From Blakeslea trispora (lineage: Eukaryota > Mucoromycota > Mucoromycetes > Mucorales > Choanephoraceae), in the NCBI GenBank assembly GCA_025331445.1, contig JAIWNE010000155.1, forward strand, positions 1 through 63,113: 63,113 nt of DNA, written 5' to 3'. The notes under the pieces are model-generated. The model was not told the origin of the DNA, made no database searches, and saw nothing but the letters and a program-made list of their open reading frames with translations. Numbering within the stretch: position 1 is the stretch's first letter; every line of letters begins with the position of its first letter. The position numbers and the translations under genes were made by a program. Below are positions 1 through 11,770 of this stretch, one piece after another.

Positions 1-737
1 TTTCACGCATAATGGTGTTCTCTTACGCGACTGTAAACAACATCGTGAAAAAAGGCACACTTCTATCCAGCGTTTCGTCCTGGCTCAACCCCAAAAGGTA
101 ATGAAAGAAACAACCCTTTCTTTAGCATTGATGGCATTAAACACGAGCTGGAGAAATTAAAAGTTACAGTCTGTAGAAAGATTGTCGTCAGCTATTTTCG
201 TCAGTTAGGCTTCAAATCTTACTGCGCATCTCACAAACCTGCCTTGAAAAAGAAGCACAAGGAGTTTCGACTCGAATGGGCCAAGCAACATGTCGATTGG
301 ACAACAGAGCTTCAACCCTGGTGCTTGAAAACCCAAGCACAGGAGGACAGACGCTTCTGGCTTCAAGAAGATGGGACTACGTGTCATACAGGAGCTTCTG
401 CGTGTCTTTGGAAGAGCCGTCATTTGATGAAGAGGCTTGAGTACTGGCCTGCCCAAAGTTCAGACTTGAACCCCATTGAACATCTGTGGTGGGCTCTTGA
501 GCAGTGTATAGCAAGCACACGTCATGCTGTCCACAACACTGCTCAGCTGAAGGAATTGCTGCTGGATGAGTGAAGTAAGATCAGCAGTGATTTACTTGTT
601 TGCTTGGTGAACAACATGAAGGACCTCTGTCAAGCCGCCATAGATGCTAAAGGTAGTATGACAATAAACAGAGCTTAATTGGACATCGTCTTGAATCACT
701 AACGTGTCTTTTAGTTTGTGTATCTTTAACGCGACTG
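1..737 (+). pseudogene. Tc1/mariner transposase relic, left end outside window
   Basis: The plus strand reads as pieces of a Tc1-type transposase. A helix-turn-helix fragment lies at the window start. A 'SYCASHKP' linker is followed by a large deletion that removes the first catalytic Asp. The catalytic second half then has 'LQEDGTTCHT', 'SPDLNPIE'-like 'SSDLNPIEHLWW' and 'NMKDLCQAAIDAKG'. The reading frame of the middle part (244-573) ends in TGA, and further remnants run to about 680. The right end is probably at 737: the sequence finishes with GACTG followed by TA, the end and target shared by the other Tc1 elements here. It is non-autonomous and dead. It resembles the element at 33267-34612 more than the intact one at 1931. 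Confidence 0.8.
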
Positions 738-775
738 TACTTTTCTTTTACATTTTGTTTCACGCGCAATTCAAA

Positions 776-3589
776 ATGAAGTTAAGAGATTTGACATTTC
801 AATATGTAGAAGATTACATGGAAACTTTTGGCGAAGAACCTGCTTTTCTCTGTTTTCTCATGGACATGCGTGACGATTTATTTCGTTTGCAATTCAACTC
901 TGTCGAAGGCATGAAAAAACAAGTACTCTTAGTTTGGAGAGAAGTAGGCAAACAAAAAGGTTTGAAGAATACTGCTCCAGATAAGGTACCTGATTCTCTT
1001 TGGACCTATTTTGTCGAAGCGAAGGTTTGTTATTGTAGTATAAGTATGGATTTGGACTAATCATTCGATTAGTCAATCAAAAAAAAGGCTACAAGAAGCA
1101 AGTCGGTTTCTTCAAAATCAACAACAGTAACCACAACTGTTGTATCTGACAAGTCTTCTTCTGGTGTATTTGACTCTAAAGTCAAATCAATTCAAAATTT
1201 TGAGTTGAAACCTCTCCCTTCCTTTCCTGCTGTCAATGGCATTTCTTTTCATCAAGACCTAGTTCAATACCGAACAACGGCTCTTGAAAAAGTCAAAACA
1301 CATTCCTTCACTAACCAACAACTTCTCTCCCTCTCTAACATCCTTCTCCTTTCTCAATCCGAACCTATTGAATTCCTTAATCCCGAAACCTCTTCCCAAT
1401 TGTATGCCTCCATCACCACTCCTTTGTTTAAAGATGTTCCTTCCTTCCCCTCTATTGAATTTTCCCAGATCAAAGCCGCTTTCCTCTCCTTTTCTTCTAA
1501 TCCTGATACCCTCGTTTTCTCTGATGCCATGTTTACTATTGCTCGTAATACTACTGACCCTATTGTCCAATCCTTAATTCATTCCTTCATTACCCTTGCT
1601 CAAGAAATTACCCTTCCCTATATTCAAAATATGTCCGAAATGCGCATCCAAACATCCTTCATCCATCCTTTAGTCCGCGGCATCTTAAAGCACTTCCCTT
1701 CCTTAATTCCACACTGCTCAAACAAGTTTGCCTTTGTTGATGATCATCACATCATGCATTGTTGGCCGGATTATAGAGTTGATCTCTATAACGAAGCTGG
1801 TATGTACAGTGAGCGAAACAAAGTTTTGAGCGATTTTTAAGATCCGAAAATTATTCATGAAGGTACATCCTTCGAACACGACTACACAATCTCTTTTTAT
1901 TTTTAATAAACTACACCAAAAACGATTAAAATGTCTCGCTTGAACCCTGAAGCAAGAATTAAGATTGTAGAACGCAAAATTTTAGGCCACTCATACGCCC
2001 AAATAGCTCGCGATCTTCAGCTTTCACCTGAAACTGTGAGACGAACTTGCAACAACTTCGAATCTCGAGGTACTGTTGAGTCTTTGAGAGCTTCTGGAAG
2101 ACCAAAAGCGATCAGCGACAGAACCAAGGTTATCTTGAAGAGAGCTGTGAAGCAAGACCGCACTTGGGCGCTTATACAACTTCAACAGGAGTTGCCTGTT
2201 AAAGTTTCTACCCACACCATCTCCAAGGCACTTCATGAGATGAACTTTAGAAGTAGAGTAGCTACGAAAAAACCTTTTATCAGTGATAAAAATCGAGCAA
2301 AGAGGCTCAACTTTGCCAAACAGCATAAGGATTGGACAATTGACCAATGGAAGCAGGTCATCTTCTCAGACGAGTCTTCCTTTGAAGTTGGTAAAAATCC
2401 GAAGAAGGTAAAAGTATGGAGAGAGCCCGGGGAGAGATACAAACCAGAATGTATTCGGCCATCGTTTAGTAGTGGAAGGACCACCTATATGGTCTGGGGT
2501 GCTATTTGTGGTGGTAGAAAGTCGCCTTTGGTTATTTTCCCTACACACAAGGTGAAATCTGCAGAGATGATCCAGCATGTTTACCAACCGGTATTGCTGG
2601 ATTTTTATCGAAGCCTTCCCGGCGCCATTTTCATGGAAGACAATGCGCGACCCCATACTTCAAAAGAGTCCAGCAATTGGAAAATATCTAATGGTATTGA
2701 AAAGTTATGCTGGCCTTCTCAATCACCCGATCTCAATCCAATTGAGAATATCTGGATGAAAATGAAAGGATTCTTTCATGAAGAATGGGTCAACTTTCGT
2801 GGCAGAAAAAGTCATGAGGATATGCTTCGCGATGCCTGGAACAAAGTGTCCATATGTGAAGTCAATCGCCTTATTGAAAGCATGCCCAAACGCATGCAAG
2901 AAGTGATCAGTGTTAAAGGAGGCCCAACAAAGTATTAATACTTCAATAAAAACATGTTTGATATATTAATTACATATTTTTGTTTCCAAAGTAGAACTTA
3001 AGTGGTCAGTAGAGAATCTTTATTCTTGGATTGTGAGTTGTCTAATGATTTGAAGGTGGTATAGAGGTTAACATTGTCATGATCGTTGGGAAGATCATGT
3101 CGGAATTTAAAAACACTCAAAACTTTCTTTCAATCACTGTATGATGACACCAATTTGTTTGGTGAACTGAAGCCTGCGGATTCAAAGGCTGATGATGTTA
3201 CAAGTGATTTTCACAAGTGCATGTGTTTGGGCAAGTTAGCTCTCAAAAACTTTAAGACTAATTACTTTATGACTTTCCACTCTGTTGGCTCTACCATTCA
3301 TTTCTATCTTCATCATTCCTTAAATCCTCAACTTTCTTATGCCCTCCACTTACGTTCATTTAAAATCCATACTACTTATGACACTTTCACTAATTATCTT
3401 TCGAATATACCCCAACTTTATCAAATTTCTCAATTATTCCGCATCCTTTGTCTAAACCAACCAAAAGTCCTCGTTTCTTCATCTCAAACCGTTCCTTATC
3501 CTGCAATCAAAGAGGCAATTCGCTCCAACCAACTCATAAATAAAAAAAAGTTAGTCAAGGAACTTAGTAGACTAAGTCCGAATCCTTAG
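776..3589 (+). pseudogene. PD-(D/E)XK-like mucoralean family gene, split by a Tc1 insertion
   Basis: Exon 1 is 776-1024 and exon 2 begins at 1073. The intron 1025-1072 has GT...TTAG ends and keeps frame, and the product starts MKLRDLTF. Exon 2 stays open to a TAA at 1838-1840 and includes a Ser/Thr/Lys-rich linker and a 'WPDYRVDLY' segment. A Tc1 transposase gene (1931-2938) follows. The same gene appears to resume around 3090-3589 with 'LFGELKPA', then 'LGKLALKNF' and a 'STIHFYLHH' strand. PD...ELK followed by this helix/strand order is how a PD-(D/E)XK fold would look. I recognise the arrangement as common in Mucoromycota proteins of unknown function, but I cannot name it. The gene is broken. 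That the 5' and 3' parts were one gene is an inference from order, spacing and motif. Confidence 0.55.
1931..2938 (+). CDS. Tc1/mariner-family transposase, intact (DD34E)
   Basis: This is a single uninterrupted 335-residue frame of the usual Tc1 length. The N-terminal half has two helix-turn-helix segments ('YAQIARDLQLSPETVRR' and the 'GRPKAISDR' GRPR-like linker). The catalytic core has Asp in 'IFSDESSF', Asp in 'MEDNARPHTS' and Glu in 'SPDLNPIENIW', with 34 residues between the last two. It ends with the family's typical 'GGPTKY'. It would cut and paste a TA-targeted element from the nucleus. It sits inside the broken gene 776-3589. I could not find convincing terminal inverted repeats on either side, so the element may be immobile even though its transposase looks functional. 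It is the same subfamily as the transposase at 47809-48834. Confidence 0.9.
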   Translation: MSRLNPEARIKIVERKILGHSYAQIARDLQLSPETVRRTCNNFESRGTVESLRASGRPKAISDRTKVILKRAVKQDRTWALIQLQQELPVKVSTHTISKALHEMNFRSRVATKKPFISDKNRAKRLNFAKQHKDWTIDQWKQVIFSDESSFEVGKNPKKVKVWREPGERYKPECIRPSFSSGRTTYMVWGAICGGRKSPLVIFPTHKVKSAEMIQHVYQPVLLDFYRSLPGAIFMEDNARPHTSKESSNWKISNGIEKLCWPSQSPDLNPIENIWMKMKGFFHEEWVNFRGRKSHEDMLRDAWNKVSICEVNRLIESMPKRMQEVISVKGGPTKY

Positions 3590-4083
3590 GTTACCTGGAA
3601 ATAGAGGATTTCAAATATAAATGACAGCTGAGATCAACTTCAGGATTGTGTCAATCAACTCCTTAGATCATTTCCAAACTAGTCATACATCAATCACAAT
3701 AGCCCTTATTATGACAAGAGCAAGTCTTTAAAGCTTGCTCATCAACAATTGTTTCAACTCTCAGCTTGAATACTCGGATAAACCAATCTCAAATCAATTT
3801 GCATAAATAGCTGTTGTAAATTTATAAGATAGAAAATTATCTCTCTTTAGCAGAATAAGAAGATGATCAAAGTACCTTATACTTGGTATCAACATATCGC
3901 AAAAACATCGATGTCATGATTATGAATCAAGTTCCTTCCATGCCTGATATCTTTGAGGGCAAATTTAAACAAGCTTTTTTCCCAAATCAATGTTTGCAAG
4001 GTGTGGATTAGTTGATCTTTACCTAGTTTATTCTTCCAACGTTTGTTGTTAAACAATTAGAGCTACAACAATCAGATTACAGA
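3590..4083. other. Intergenic, no gene seen
   Basis: AT-rich DNA between the split relic and the Tnp2-like fragment. All frames are short and interrupted. No RNA gene, terminal repeat or tandem array was recognised. Confidence 0.5.
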
Positions 4084-5076
4084 ATGGCTAAAAATTTTAA
4101 AGACAATGTTATTGATGATAGTGTCTTAGCTGTATCCGCACTCTCTGAAATTGCTGGTATTTCTTTTCAAAGGTCAATTGACGATTCACAACTAGTTGAT
4201 CTGGAGATTCTTATCCATGAATGGCATGCCCATCTAAGAAAGTACTTTGACTCCAAAGATTTTACCACGAACCAACACTCTCTGGAACATTTGTCCAAAG
4301 TTGCTAAAAAAGTAGGACTCGCTCAGACAAGCTGCGCTTCTCTCGAAAGAAAAAGACAATGCCTAAAATACAAAATCAGCTCAAAAGAAAAGCACGAAAA
4401 AGTTGCTGCAAACATCCTCTTCGAAACTACAAACAGAAACTATCAGATCAGAAGTAATGTAAGTTATAGTAATGTTGAATCGGTCGATATAAAGTCATTT
4501 TTCAAGTATACATCCGATGCCAGTCTATATAGAGCTTATAAACTGAAGCAGCTGTTAGCTGATATAACTCCTGATGATATCAGCGCTATCATTATCTATG
4601 CATTCATTGTCAAGTTCTATCAGAAGGTATTCTATGATAGTATCATACACTCTGACAGTAGACGATGGCACTATTGCGATCATGCTCTTGTCAAAGCATG
4701 TAGTGGTGACGAGTTTTATATTGCCATGATACTATTAGTTTTTGAACATCAGCAAATTGGTGATGAGGAGCACAAATATTTTGTTCTTTTGCAATTCTAT
4801 GACCAAGTTTCAGTATCTCTGGGTGACAATCTATACTGTGATGGAAATTGCCAAGTAAACATGAGCACTATAACAGACAGCCCTCTTCTCAAAGTCATTC
4901 CTTCAAGTCGTCTTCTTTCTTCAGTAGCTACTCTTAAATTAACATGTGAGCTCCCTGAATACAATAATCGCATCTACTTCTTTTGGCCCCATATGATCAG
5001 ATCAAATCTGAAAATTTATGAGCGTTTGACTTCCTTTGGCTTTGAAGATTCAATCTTAATTTTTAATATGTTTTGA
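4084..5076 (+). pseudogene. CACTA/Tnp2-like transposase C-terminal fragment
   Basis: An open frame of 330 residues. Residues about 45-110 read 'LIHEWHAHLRKYF', then 'FTTNQHSLEHLSKVAKKVG' and 'CASLERKRQCLKYKISS'. This is the order seen in the DUF4218-like region at the C-terminus of Tnp2-type (CACTA/EnSpm) transposases: a Trp-His helix, 'TxNxHxLxHL', then 'S.ER.....K..I'. The rest (residues 130-330) is unassigned and lacks a visible catalytic domain. An upstream catalytic half is not present in the preceding 500 bases, so this is probably a remnant that stayed open by chance or is expressed as a fragment. It could also be a host gene of unknown function. Confidence 0.45.
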
Positions 5077-8000
5077 TTGTTTGATTGGTTAATTGCTGAA
5101 AGAAAATGGCTGAAAAACAAAGAATCTTAGTCGCTTTTCAGTCATTTTCAGCTAATTTTTTGCTAATATTTTCATTTAGTTAATATTAAGGCAAACTCAA
5201 GTACTTTTAGTCAACTTTAAAAAAAAAAAAGATTGATCGCCATGGCACTATGTACTTTGTCTATCAAAAGAAAACTGATGATAACTGACTAGATCTTTTA
5301 CTTCTTGACTCCTCATCTTACACTCTACTTTCCGTATAACGATTTAGCCAGTTTTAATGTCATTGAATATAGTTACTAATATATTGACAGAGTTCTTTAC
5401 ATTCACTTTACCTATCTTTTTGTGAAGTTTGTAAGACCAGTGGGGCATGATTCAAACTATTTGATGATAGTACTGTCTTCAAGAAACTGTTTTAGTGATT
5501 GTTAGAGCTATTCAGTATTGCTTTTAAAAGAAGAGATACATACAATAATGCCATGAAATAGCAGCTTCTGCAAAAGAGAATGTTTGGTAATTCGAGAGCT
5601 TCTGTGGTCACAGTCTTCTATGCTTACTGATAGATGATGCTTTTATTTCCTAATTTTCTCTTCCTCTTTAAAATGCTTCTCTGTTAAAACTGCTAAAACA
5701 GGTTGGTAGCTATCGAGCCTTCTCCAAAAAAAAAACAAAAAAAAGTTTGTTTTAGTGGACAGTCATGACTGTTGCTATTAATGCACAATGACAACTTTTG
5801 GCCAAGATTTCAATCTTCTTTATCTGTTTTGAATGGTCAAGTATGGCACCTCATCATTCCTTTTGGTTACTTGCACTCATTGAATGATCGTTGCTTACAT
5901 TATACACATTATAAAGTAGATACCATTACTGATTAAAGAGAATAGTTGAGCCTCCAAGGGAGATATTACAACAGGCGACATGTAACTTCATTATCATCTT
6001 GACTTAGAACAATCTGCACTGATTTAGTCATATATTGTAATTTTTTTTTTAGAAAATAAAAGCTTATCGCTCCCAAACATACTCACTATAACTTGTCTTT
6101 TTATTTTCTTTATTCACTTGCAGGCTATGACTGGCACCTTGATACTTTCTGTTGATAATACATAAGTTGTTGATATTTTGTGAATTTGTATTCATTGTAG
6201 CCATACAAGATGCTGTATTCCTTTGGTTTTGTCTTTGATTAATGGCTCTTCCCTTCTTTTTTTTTTTTTTTTTTTTTTTTTTGAAAGGCCTTGTTAACTG
6301 CTTCATCTGCTAAACATGCAAAAGTTTAAGTTAACGCAATCAACACTTTTGAAAAATACATATGAAGATATATAATATGTCTTTGCATCAGACCCTCCAC
6401 AAAAAGACATTCCAAGCTTAACTCTAATACAAGAGGTGACAGATAAGAGAAGTTTCTATTAGTAAAGCGTCAGTAATTTGAGACGACTAAAGATAGAAGA
6501 CCTATATCCTACATTCCATATTAATTGATAGTGCTGTAGTCTTCCGTACCTTTTTGTTCTTCACCCAAATATCATCAGCAATGTAGTACCGTATCCTCGT
6601 CTAAATCGCTTTTGCTCAACAGCGGCCATTACACTAAGCAAGAGCCAAAAAAGGGGGACGACTTTCTCTTCTTGTAGAAGTTCATCCTTTTCGTGTATAT
6701 GCGATAAAATCTTTGCAGGATTGTTGTATTCTGAAAAAAAAAAAAAAAACTTACCTTTCGTTTTTATGTCTTATCTCACAAGGTCAAGTACTTCTATCTT
6801 GACACTACCTTTACAGCATATGTTGAAGATTTCCTTTTGAGAGTATCCTTTCGAGAATCCTCGTTATGTGTTTTTGATAAGTCTTATAAACAAAATGCTT
6901 ATGAGTGTTTAAAGGAGACTTTCAATAGTGATCCTTTAATGACACACGTTATTATAAAACAAAGCATTGTATTTTGGCATTTAGAGCGGCGTTACTTACT
7001 TGACTTGGCTTCTGTAAACAGGTCTTTGGATTATTCGTAGCAAAATGAAAAAAAAAAAATTGACGTTTGAATCCAAATTATTATAGGACAACTAAAACTA
7101 CAGAAATTGTAACTTTTTGCAGGAAAATAGAAAACTTTCCTGTTGTGAACTGATAGAAGAGTGAAAGATATCATTAGCTCAATATACAGTTAAACTTCAA
7201 TCAGATCATACTGTTGGTGGAAGGAAAAAGTATTACAGAATACCGTGACTACATGAGATGTAGCAATCACTTAGTGTTACTGAAAGAAAAAGCAAAAAAG
7301 CTAAATTTGAGTTAGTTGTTTTGCTTAAAAAAATACATTGTATAGAGCAGTTGCAAGTACTCCTTGAGATGTAATAGGTCTACGGATACGAAAAGCTTGA
7401 TATTATGGTTACCATGTTGTATAGTATCAACAAGCTCAAATAATGAGAGTAGTATTCGCACAAACTTGCAGATTTTTCTAAATTGCTATGTTTTCCTTTT
7501 CTAGCTCAAAAACGTGTATTACTAGATAAAGACTTGAGAGAGTTGGTGGGGATAAAAAGTTTGAGAAATCTAAGATTTGATTCAGCATTCATTTCATTTT
7601 TACATCATCATGGTAATTTTTTAGAGTATCTTATATGATATTCAGCAGAATCAATCATCATACCATACATGTTTGTTTTATTGCCTTAAGCTTAAATTTC
7701 ACGATACGTAGCTTGCTCATATCATGACTGTGTACTTGCATAAAAAAAATCAGTACCGCTAAGCTTTTTCGCATTCTCTCTTTTTTATCATGCCCTCATT
7801 GAAAGTAAGGATTAATGAATTTAGCCAGCTTGCCAAAGGATAGAAATACAGCCTAATCGATTCCATCCAATGACTCTGCTCAAGGAGACTCCTTCAAATG
7901 CTCCAAATTAAGGTTGATATCTATAGCCGAAACTAGCAACAGTACTATCAACAACGATACTGACAGAATGTCCAGGTACAAAGACAGATGAAAGCGGAAT

Positions 8001-9351
8001 AGCTATAGAAATCTAACATATTGAAATTCTTGTATTCTTTAGAGCTACAAGCTGAATGAAACACTTACTTGTAGATAAGAGAATGACACAAACAGCCTTA
8101 GAGTGTTATTAAATACCAACCTGAAATATAGGCTTGAATATAGCCTTGATCATGTTTTATTTCTTTTGTATTTTTTTTTTAAAAACTCTCTTTATAATTG
8201 CCATTGTATTAAAGTCTATCATACAATCAAATGGCGCGTAATGACTTACACTTTCTCTTTATCCATTTAGTGAAAAGGAAGAAATACTTATTTTCTACTT
8301 TTTTTTTTTAATTTACCTAATAATATAAAATACAAGTATTTATTTATAGAGACATAAGCCATGAAAAAAAAGTGCACTTTTTCTTGTTTTCAACCATACT
8401 AGTTCATAAATGATCAGAACTTTTTTAGCTATGCCACAGTACATAAAATGTCTTCAAAATCCATTTTGATCCTTACTTCCTTCTCGATATACTCTCGGTC
8501 TCTGTAATTATCAATGACAATTCGATATTGCTAATCTCAGTTGGTCAGTAAAAACTATTTGTTATAAATTATGCCAAATTTATGCAAAACGGATTCTTAG
8601 TTCAATGAATCTTTTGGGTCCATTTATAGAGAGACAAAGCCCAACTTAACGTTTCTATAGAGAACAACATGATTTTTAACATTTGATGTTTAGACATATA
8701 TACAAACTGTTATCCCAAGAAGTTTCGATTTTTGCCGCTGAATACAAAGCTCAAGTGAGTTATGTGAAGTACAGGGCCCAAACAGATATATTCATGGTTT
8801 CGTGGCATACTGACAGTTTAAAGCTACATTCAATAAATCGATAGCTAGTCAAATTCAAGTCCTAGCGGATTAGTAGTAAGCTTATAAAGCAATTCGAGTA
8901 GGCTGTAAGACTCAAATGTATAGTACCAAATTCAATGACATCAAGAGTAGAGTCTAATATACAAATGTGGCGACGCAAAGCTTTTGTACAGAATTTATAT
9001 CAATTTAAGAGTAGTTTGGTTATTGAAATTCTTTGTCGCTGGCTTTTCACTGATTCAAGGAACAGCTTCATAATCTAGACGCTATAAACCTTATGTAACA
9101 ATATGGGCTTGTTGAATGAAACATGTCCGCCAATTGTACTGTTGATTCGTTTTATAGTATTATAATGCTCTTTTTATCAAAGAAGAGCTGGCTGCTTAAC
9201 ACAAGAAACTTGCGAAAAATATATTGCAACCCAGCTTCCTTAACAACATGTAGTTCACCCGCATTTGTCTCTTATGTACCTTTGCTGTATCCGTTAAAAT
9301 ACTCGGTTTCAACATTTGTAACATTTAAACATAACTCAAGAGTATTATTTA
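5077..9351. other. Gene-poor AT-rich region
   Basis: More than 4 kb with no open frame that shows domain-like sequence. It has many homopolymer runs (for example a T run near 6254-6282 and A runs near 5219, 6735 and 7049). The longest frames (6064-6306 minus, 6837-7040 plus) are short and low in complexity or lack recognisable motifs. No tRNA-like clover sequence was recognised by eye. It may be decayed transposon DNA, but I see no intact ends. Confidence 0.5.
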
Positions 9352-9524
9352 CAGTAGTCGCTCTATTTAAGGATAGCCAAAAATCTTGAGAATTTCACCC
9401 TTAAATAAAGAATACCCTTAAAAAGAATTGGTTTTAGAGCTTGTATTGGAAAATCCTTTTTAGAAACCCACCCTTATATAGAGAATACCCTTAAACCAAA
9501 CACCCTTAAATAGAGCGACTACTG
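9352..9524. mobile_element. MITE with 21-bp perfect inverted ends and TA target duplication
   Basis: The left end at 9352-9372 starts CAGTAGTCGCTC and the right end at 9504-9524 is its exact reverse complement. Both ends are flanked by TA (9350-9351 and 9525-9526). The 173-base interior repeats the inner part of the terminal sequence (ACCCTTAAATA/AGAATACCCTTAAA) twice. CAGTAG ends with a TA target are typical of pogo/Fot1-type Tc1-mariner families. There is no coding capacity, so movement would need a transposase supplied elsewhere. Confidence 0.85.
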
Positions 9525-10165
9525 TAGTTGTTTAGCTGATTTCGCTTTAGCAATGCAAGCTACATGTTTCAATTCATCCAACTTAATGATTCTTGTTGCA
9601 AACAAGGAACTTCTTATTATCCTTCTACTAAAAAAAAAAACTTCTATTCTATTTATAAAAAAAATGAAAAGTTAAGCATAGAATTCTGCAATGCAACTCG
9701 TAAGCTTTGTAAAGATCTAGACAAAGAAACTTTGTGGGATAATCATTGGCCTTGCAGGCTGAAGTTGTTTATGTCACATCTAGAAAAGACTACTGGCTTC
9801 ATAAAGGCTATTGTACAGAAAAGTATTGAAAGAACAAACGGTACTGCGTTGCTAATGCCTAAATCAAGGACCCAAAAAAAAGAGAGAGGTTGTTACGTCC
9901 AATGTATGAATGCTTAGAGTGAGAAACGGTTTTTTCATATTAGGATAATAGCCATAGTCTCTCTTGTTCAATCCTAGAGCTCAAACCTTTATTAACTGCT
10001 GCAGAGTTTTTTTTTTATCTCTGTCAAGATAAAGAAAAAAGAAAAACAGTTGCAAGAACTCTTTCAAAGTCTATTATTCTAAAAGACAAAATGATCACTT
10101 GATTTATAAACGGATCGCCATACTTCAAGCACAGCGCCAATTGAATTTCATTTTTCCATCATCAT
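9525..10165. other. Intergenic with one weak open frame
   Basis: A 117-codon frame at 9564-9917 (plus) contains a Lys-rich start and 'WDNHWPCRLKLFM'. It matches nothing I recognise and has no supporting splice or neighbour evidence. The rest is AT-rich spacer before the convergent 3' end of the DUF4112 gene. Confidence 0.4.
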
Positions 10166-10783
10166 TCACATTGGCTCGTTAGCTTGTCGATCCCTTCGTA
10201 ACATAGTATTTGAGGGTCCGGTCAGATCTTGTTGCGTTTCAGTTTGTAGCGCAATATCTTCAGCTTTAGATGCATTATTTCTTGCTCTTTCATACAAGAA
10301 GCGACGAAGAATCCGAGCATTTTTACTGTGTGCTCGGTAAAGCATATCCAGCAAAATACCAAGGATAGGAATTAGTCCTAGCTAAAAAAAAAAAAAAAGT
10401 GTAAGAGTGCATAATAAAAAAAAAGCATCATTCATTTATACTAACAAGAAAGTCAATGCTGATATGATAAAGCATTCGTCTCTTAATCGACCTTGGTAGA
10501 TCGCATTGGCAAGCAAGCCGATACATGGATAAAGCATACATGAGAGAAATAACTTTGCCTACCACAGGAATAAACTCTAATAGAAATTCGTTTAGAAAAG
10601 TGCATATAGTTTTCGAGCATCATTACCTAAGAGAATATCATAGCCTATCCAGCAACAACAGATCTTGACCATCTCGTCAAATCGTTTCATTCTAGCAGTG
10701 TACTTTTCCAGTACGTAAGCGTCTCTTTCGGGTAATTGAACTTCGGGCTCTACAGCCTTCTTTGACCAAAGATAGTTACTCAT
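10166..10783 (-). CDS. DUF4112 small membrane-associated protein
   Basis: Three exons on the minus strand: 10783-10627, 10576-10446 and 10381-10166. Introns are 50 and 64 bases with GTAATG...TTAG and GTTAGT...TTAG ends, and phases close to give 167 residues. The start is MSNYLWSK. The middle of the protein (about residues 35-125) carries two related hydrophobic stretches: 'WIGYDILLEFIPVVGKVISLMYA' in pieces, and 'FLLGLIPILGILLDMLYRAHSKN'. 'IP..G' repeated and ending in 'D..YRAH..N' is the DUF4112 signature, a conserved but uncharacterised family predicted to sit in or against a membrane. The C-terminus is polar and Gln/Thr-rich. It is transcribed divergently from the MoCF-like gene, with 128 bases between the starts. 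Confidence 0.85.
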
Positions 10784-10911
10784 AACAAGTTGATTAAAAG
10801 AAAAAAAGAAGAAAACGAAAAAAAAAGAGTGATCCTGACGTCAAGTTTAGTTGAGGATTTGTGCAACCTCCTCTTTTTTTTTTTTTGAGTCTACTTTTCT
10901 CTATTTCCTTA
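10784..10911. promoter_or_regulatory. Divergent promoter region
   Basis: 128 bases separate the start codons of the DUF4112 gene (minus) and the MoCF-like gene (plus). The interval holds an A-rich tract on the left, a T run of about 14 bases near 10873, and a CTGACGTCAAG segment at about 10836 that contains the TGACGTCA CRE/ATF-type palindrome. Both promoters must lie here. The CRE-like site is seen directly; its use is inferred. Confidence 0.5.
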
Positions 10912-11770
10912 ATGACTACAGCAGCTTGTTGTATTATAGGAGATGAAATACTCTCTGGAAAAGTACAAGATACAAACTCACATTATCTAGGTAAACCAAG
11001 ACATCCCCCATTATCTTTATTTCTCTATTCGAGTGTCTAACAATACAATAGCTACAACCTTGTTTCAGTCGGGAATCGATCTCAAGACTATTCAGGTTGT
11101 CGCTGATGATCAGCATGCCATTGCTCAATCTGTAAAAGAGTTGGCTTCAGCTTACGACATTGTGTTTACTAGCGGTGGCATAGGTAGATAACAATTAAAT
11201 CTTGGCAATGACACACTATTCAACTCCCATGCTTCACTACGATTAGGACCAACTCATGACGATATCACATATGCTTCTATTGCACATGCTTTTGGGCTTG
11301 AATTGCGAACAGACCAAGACACGTATGATTACATTAAGCTTCAGACAGAAAAAAGAGGACAGAAAATCACAAAATATCATTCAGCCATGGCCACATTTCC
11401 ATACCCAGCTCAGTTGCTTAGAGTTGCCAAAATACCAGTCGTGGTAGTAAAGAATGTCTATATTCTACCAGGTATACCTCGGTTATTTGAGTTATTAGTG
11501 GATCTACTCAAGCCTTCATTGAAATCGACGACTCAATTTTATCGATATCAAATTGCTACTGACAAGCCCGAGACAATGGTTGCAGGTATCCTCAGTCGCT
11601 TTCAAAAGGAAAAGGCAGACCACTTTGGAATCAAGATAGGCAGTTATCCTGTGTGGGGCCAACATTTGATCATCACTGTCTCTGGTCAAGACAAGGAGCG
11701 TGTATTAAGCATCCGTCAAGCATTAATGGAGGCCATTGGAGGATGGATACATGAACCAAGTCAGCTCTAA
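10912..11770 (+). CDS. MoCF/CinA-like (molybdopterin-binding fold) protein
   Basis: Exons 10912-10990, 11052-11183 and 11247-11770 give 244 residues with exact phases. The N-terminus has 'CIIGDEILSGKVQDTNSHYL' and residues about 65-76 have 'TSGGIGPTHDD'. These are the two nucleotide/pterin-binding loops of the MoaB/Mog/CinA fold. Members without the rest of the cofactor pathway include the N-terminal domain of eukaryotic FAD synthases and stand-alone fungal homologues, where the fold acts as, or descends from, a nucleotide hydrolase. The second half ('YILPGIPRLFELLVDLL', 'HLIITVSG') fits the CinA-type extension. Its stop codon overlaps the stop of the methyltransferase gene on the other strand. 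The exact substrate cannot be told from sequence. Confidence 0.85.

Noticed and set aside
1841..3085. Defining Tc1 element borders around the intact transposase gene at 1931
   Set aside because: I could not find matching inverted ends with flanking TA on both sides, so only the gene is reported.
6250..6290. Long T run as a special element
   Set aside because: Homopolymer runs of 9-27 bases are frequent throughout the window.
5077..9351. tRNA, rRNA or CRISPR array in the gene-poor region
   Set aside because: No B-box-like GGTTCGANTCC, rRNA core sequence or regularly spaced direct repeats were recognised by eye. A covariance-model scan was not possible.
9123..9389. 88-codon open frame
   Set aside because: It runs into the MITE's left end and has no motif. 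The MITE explains the last part.
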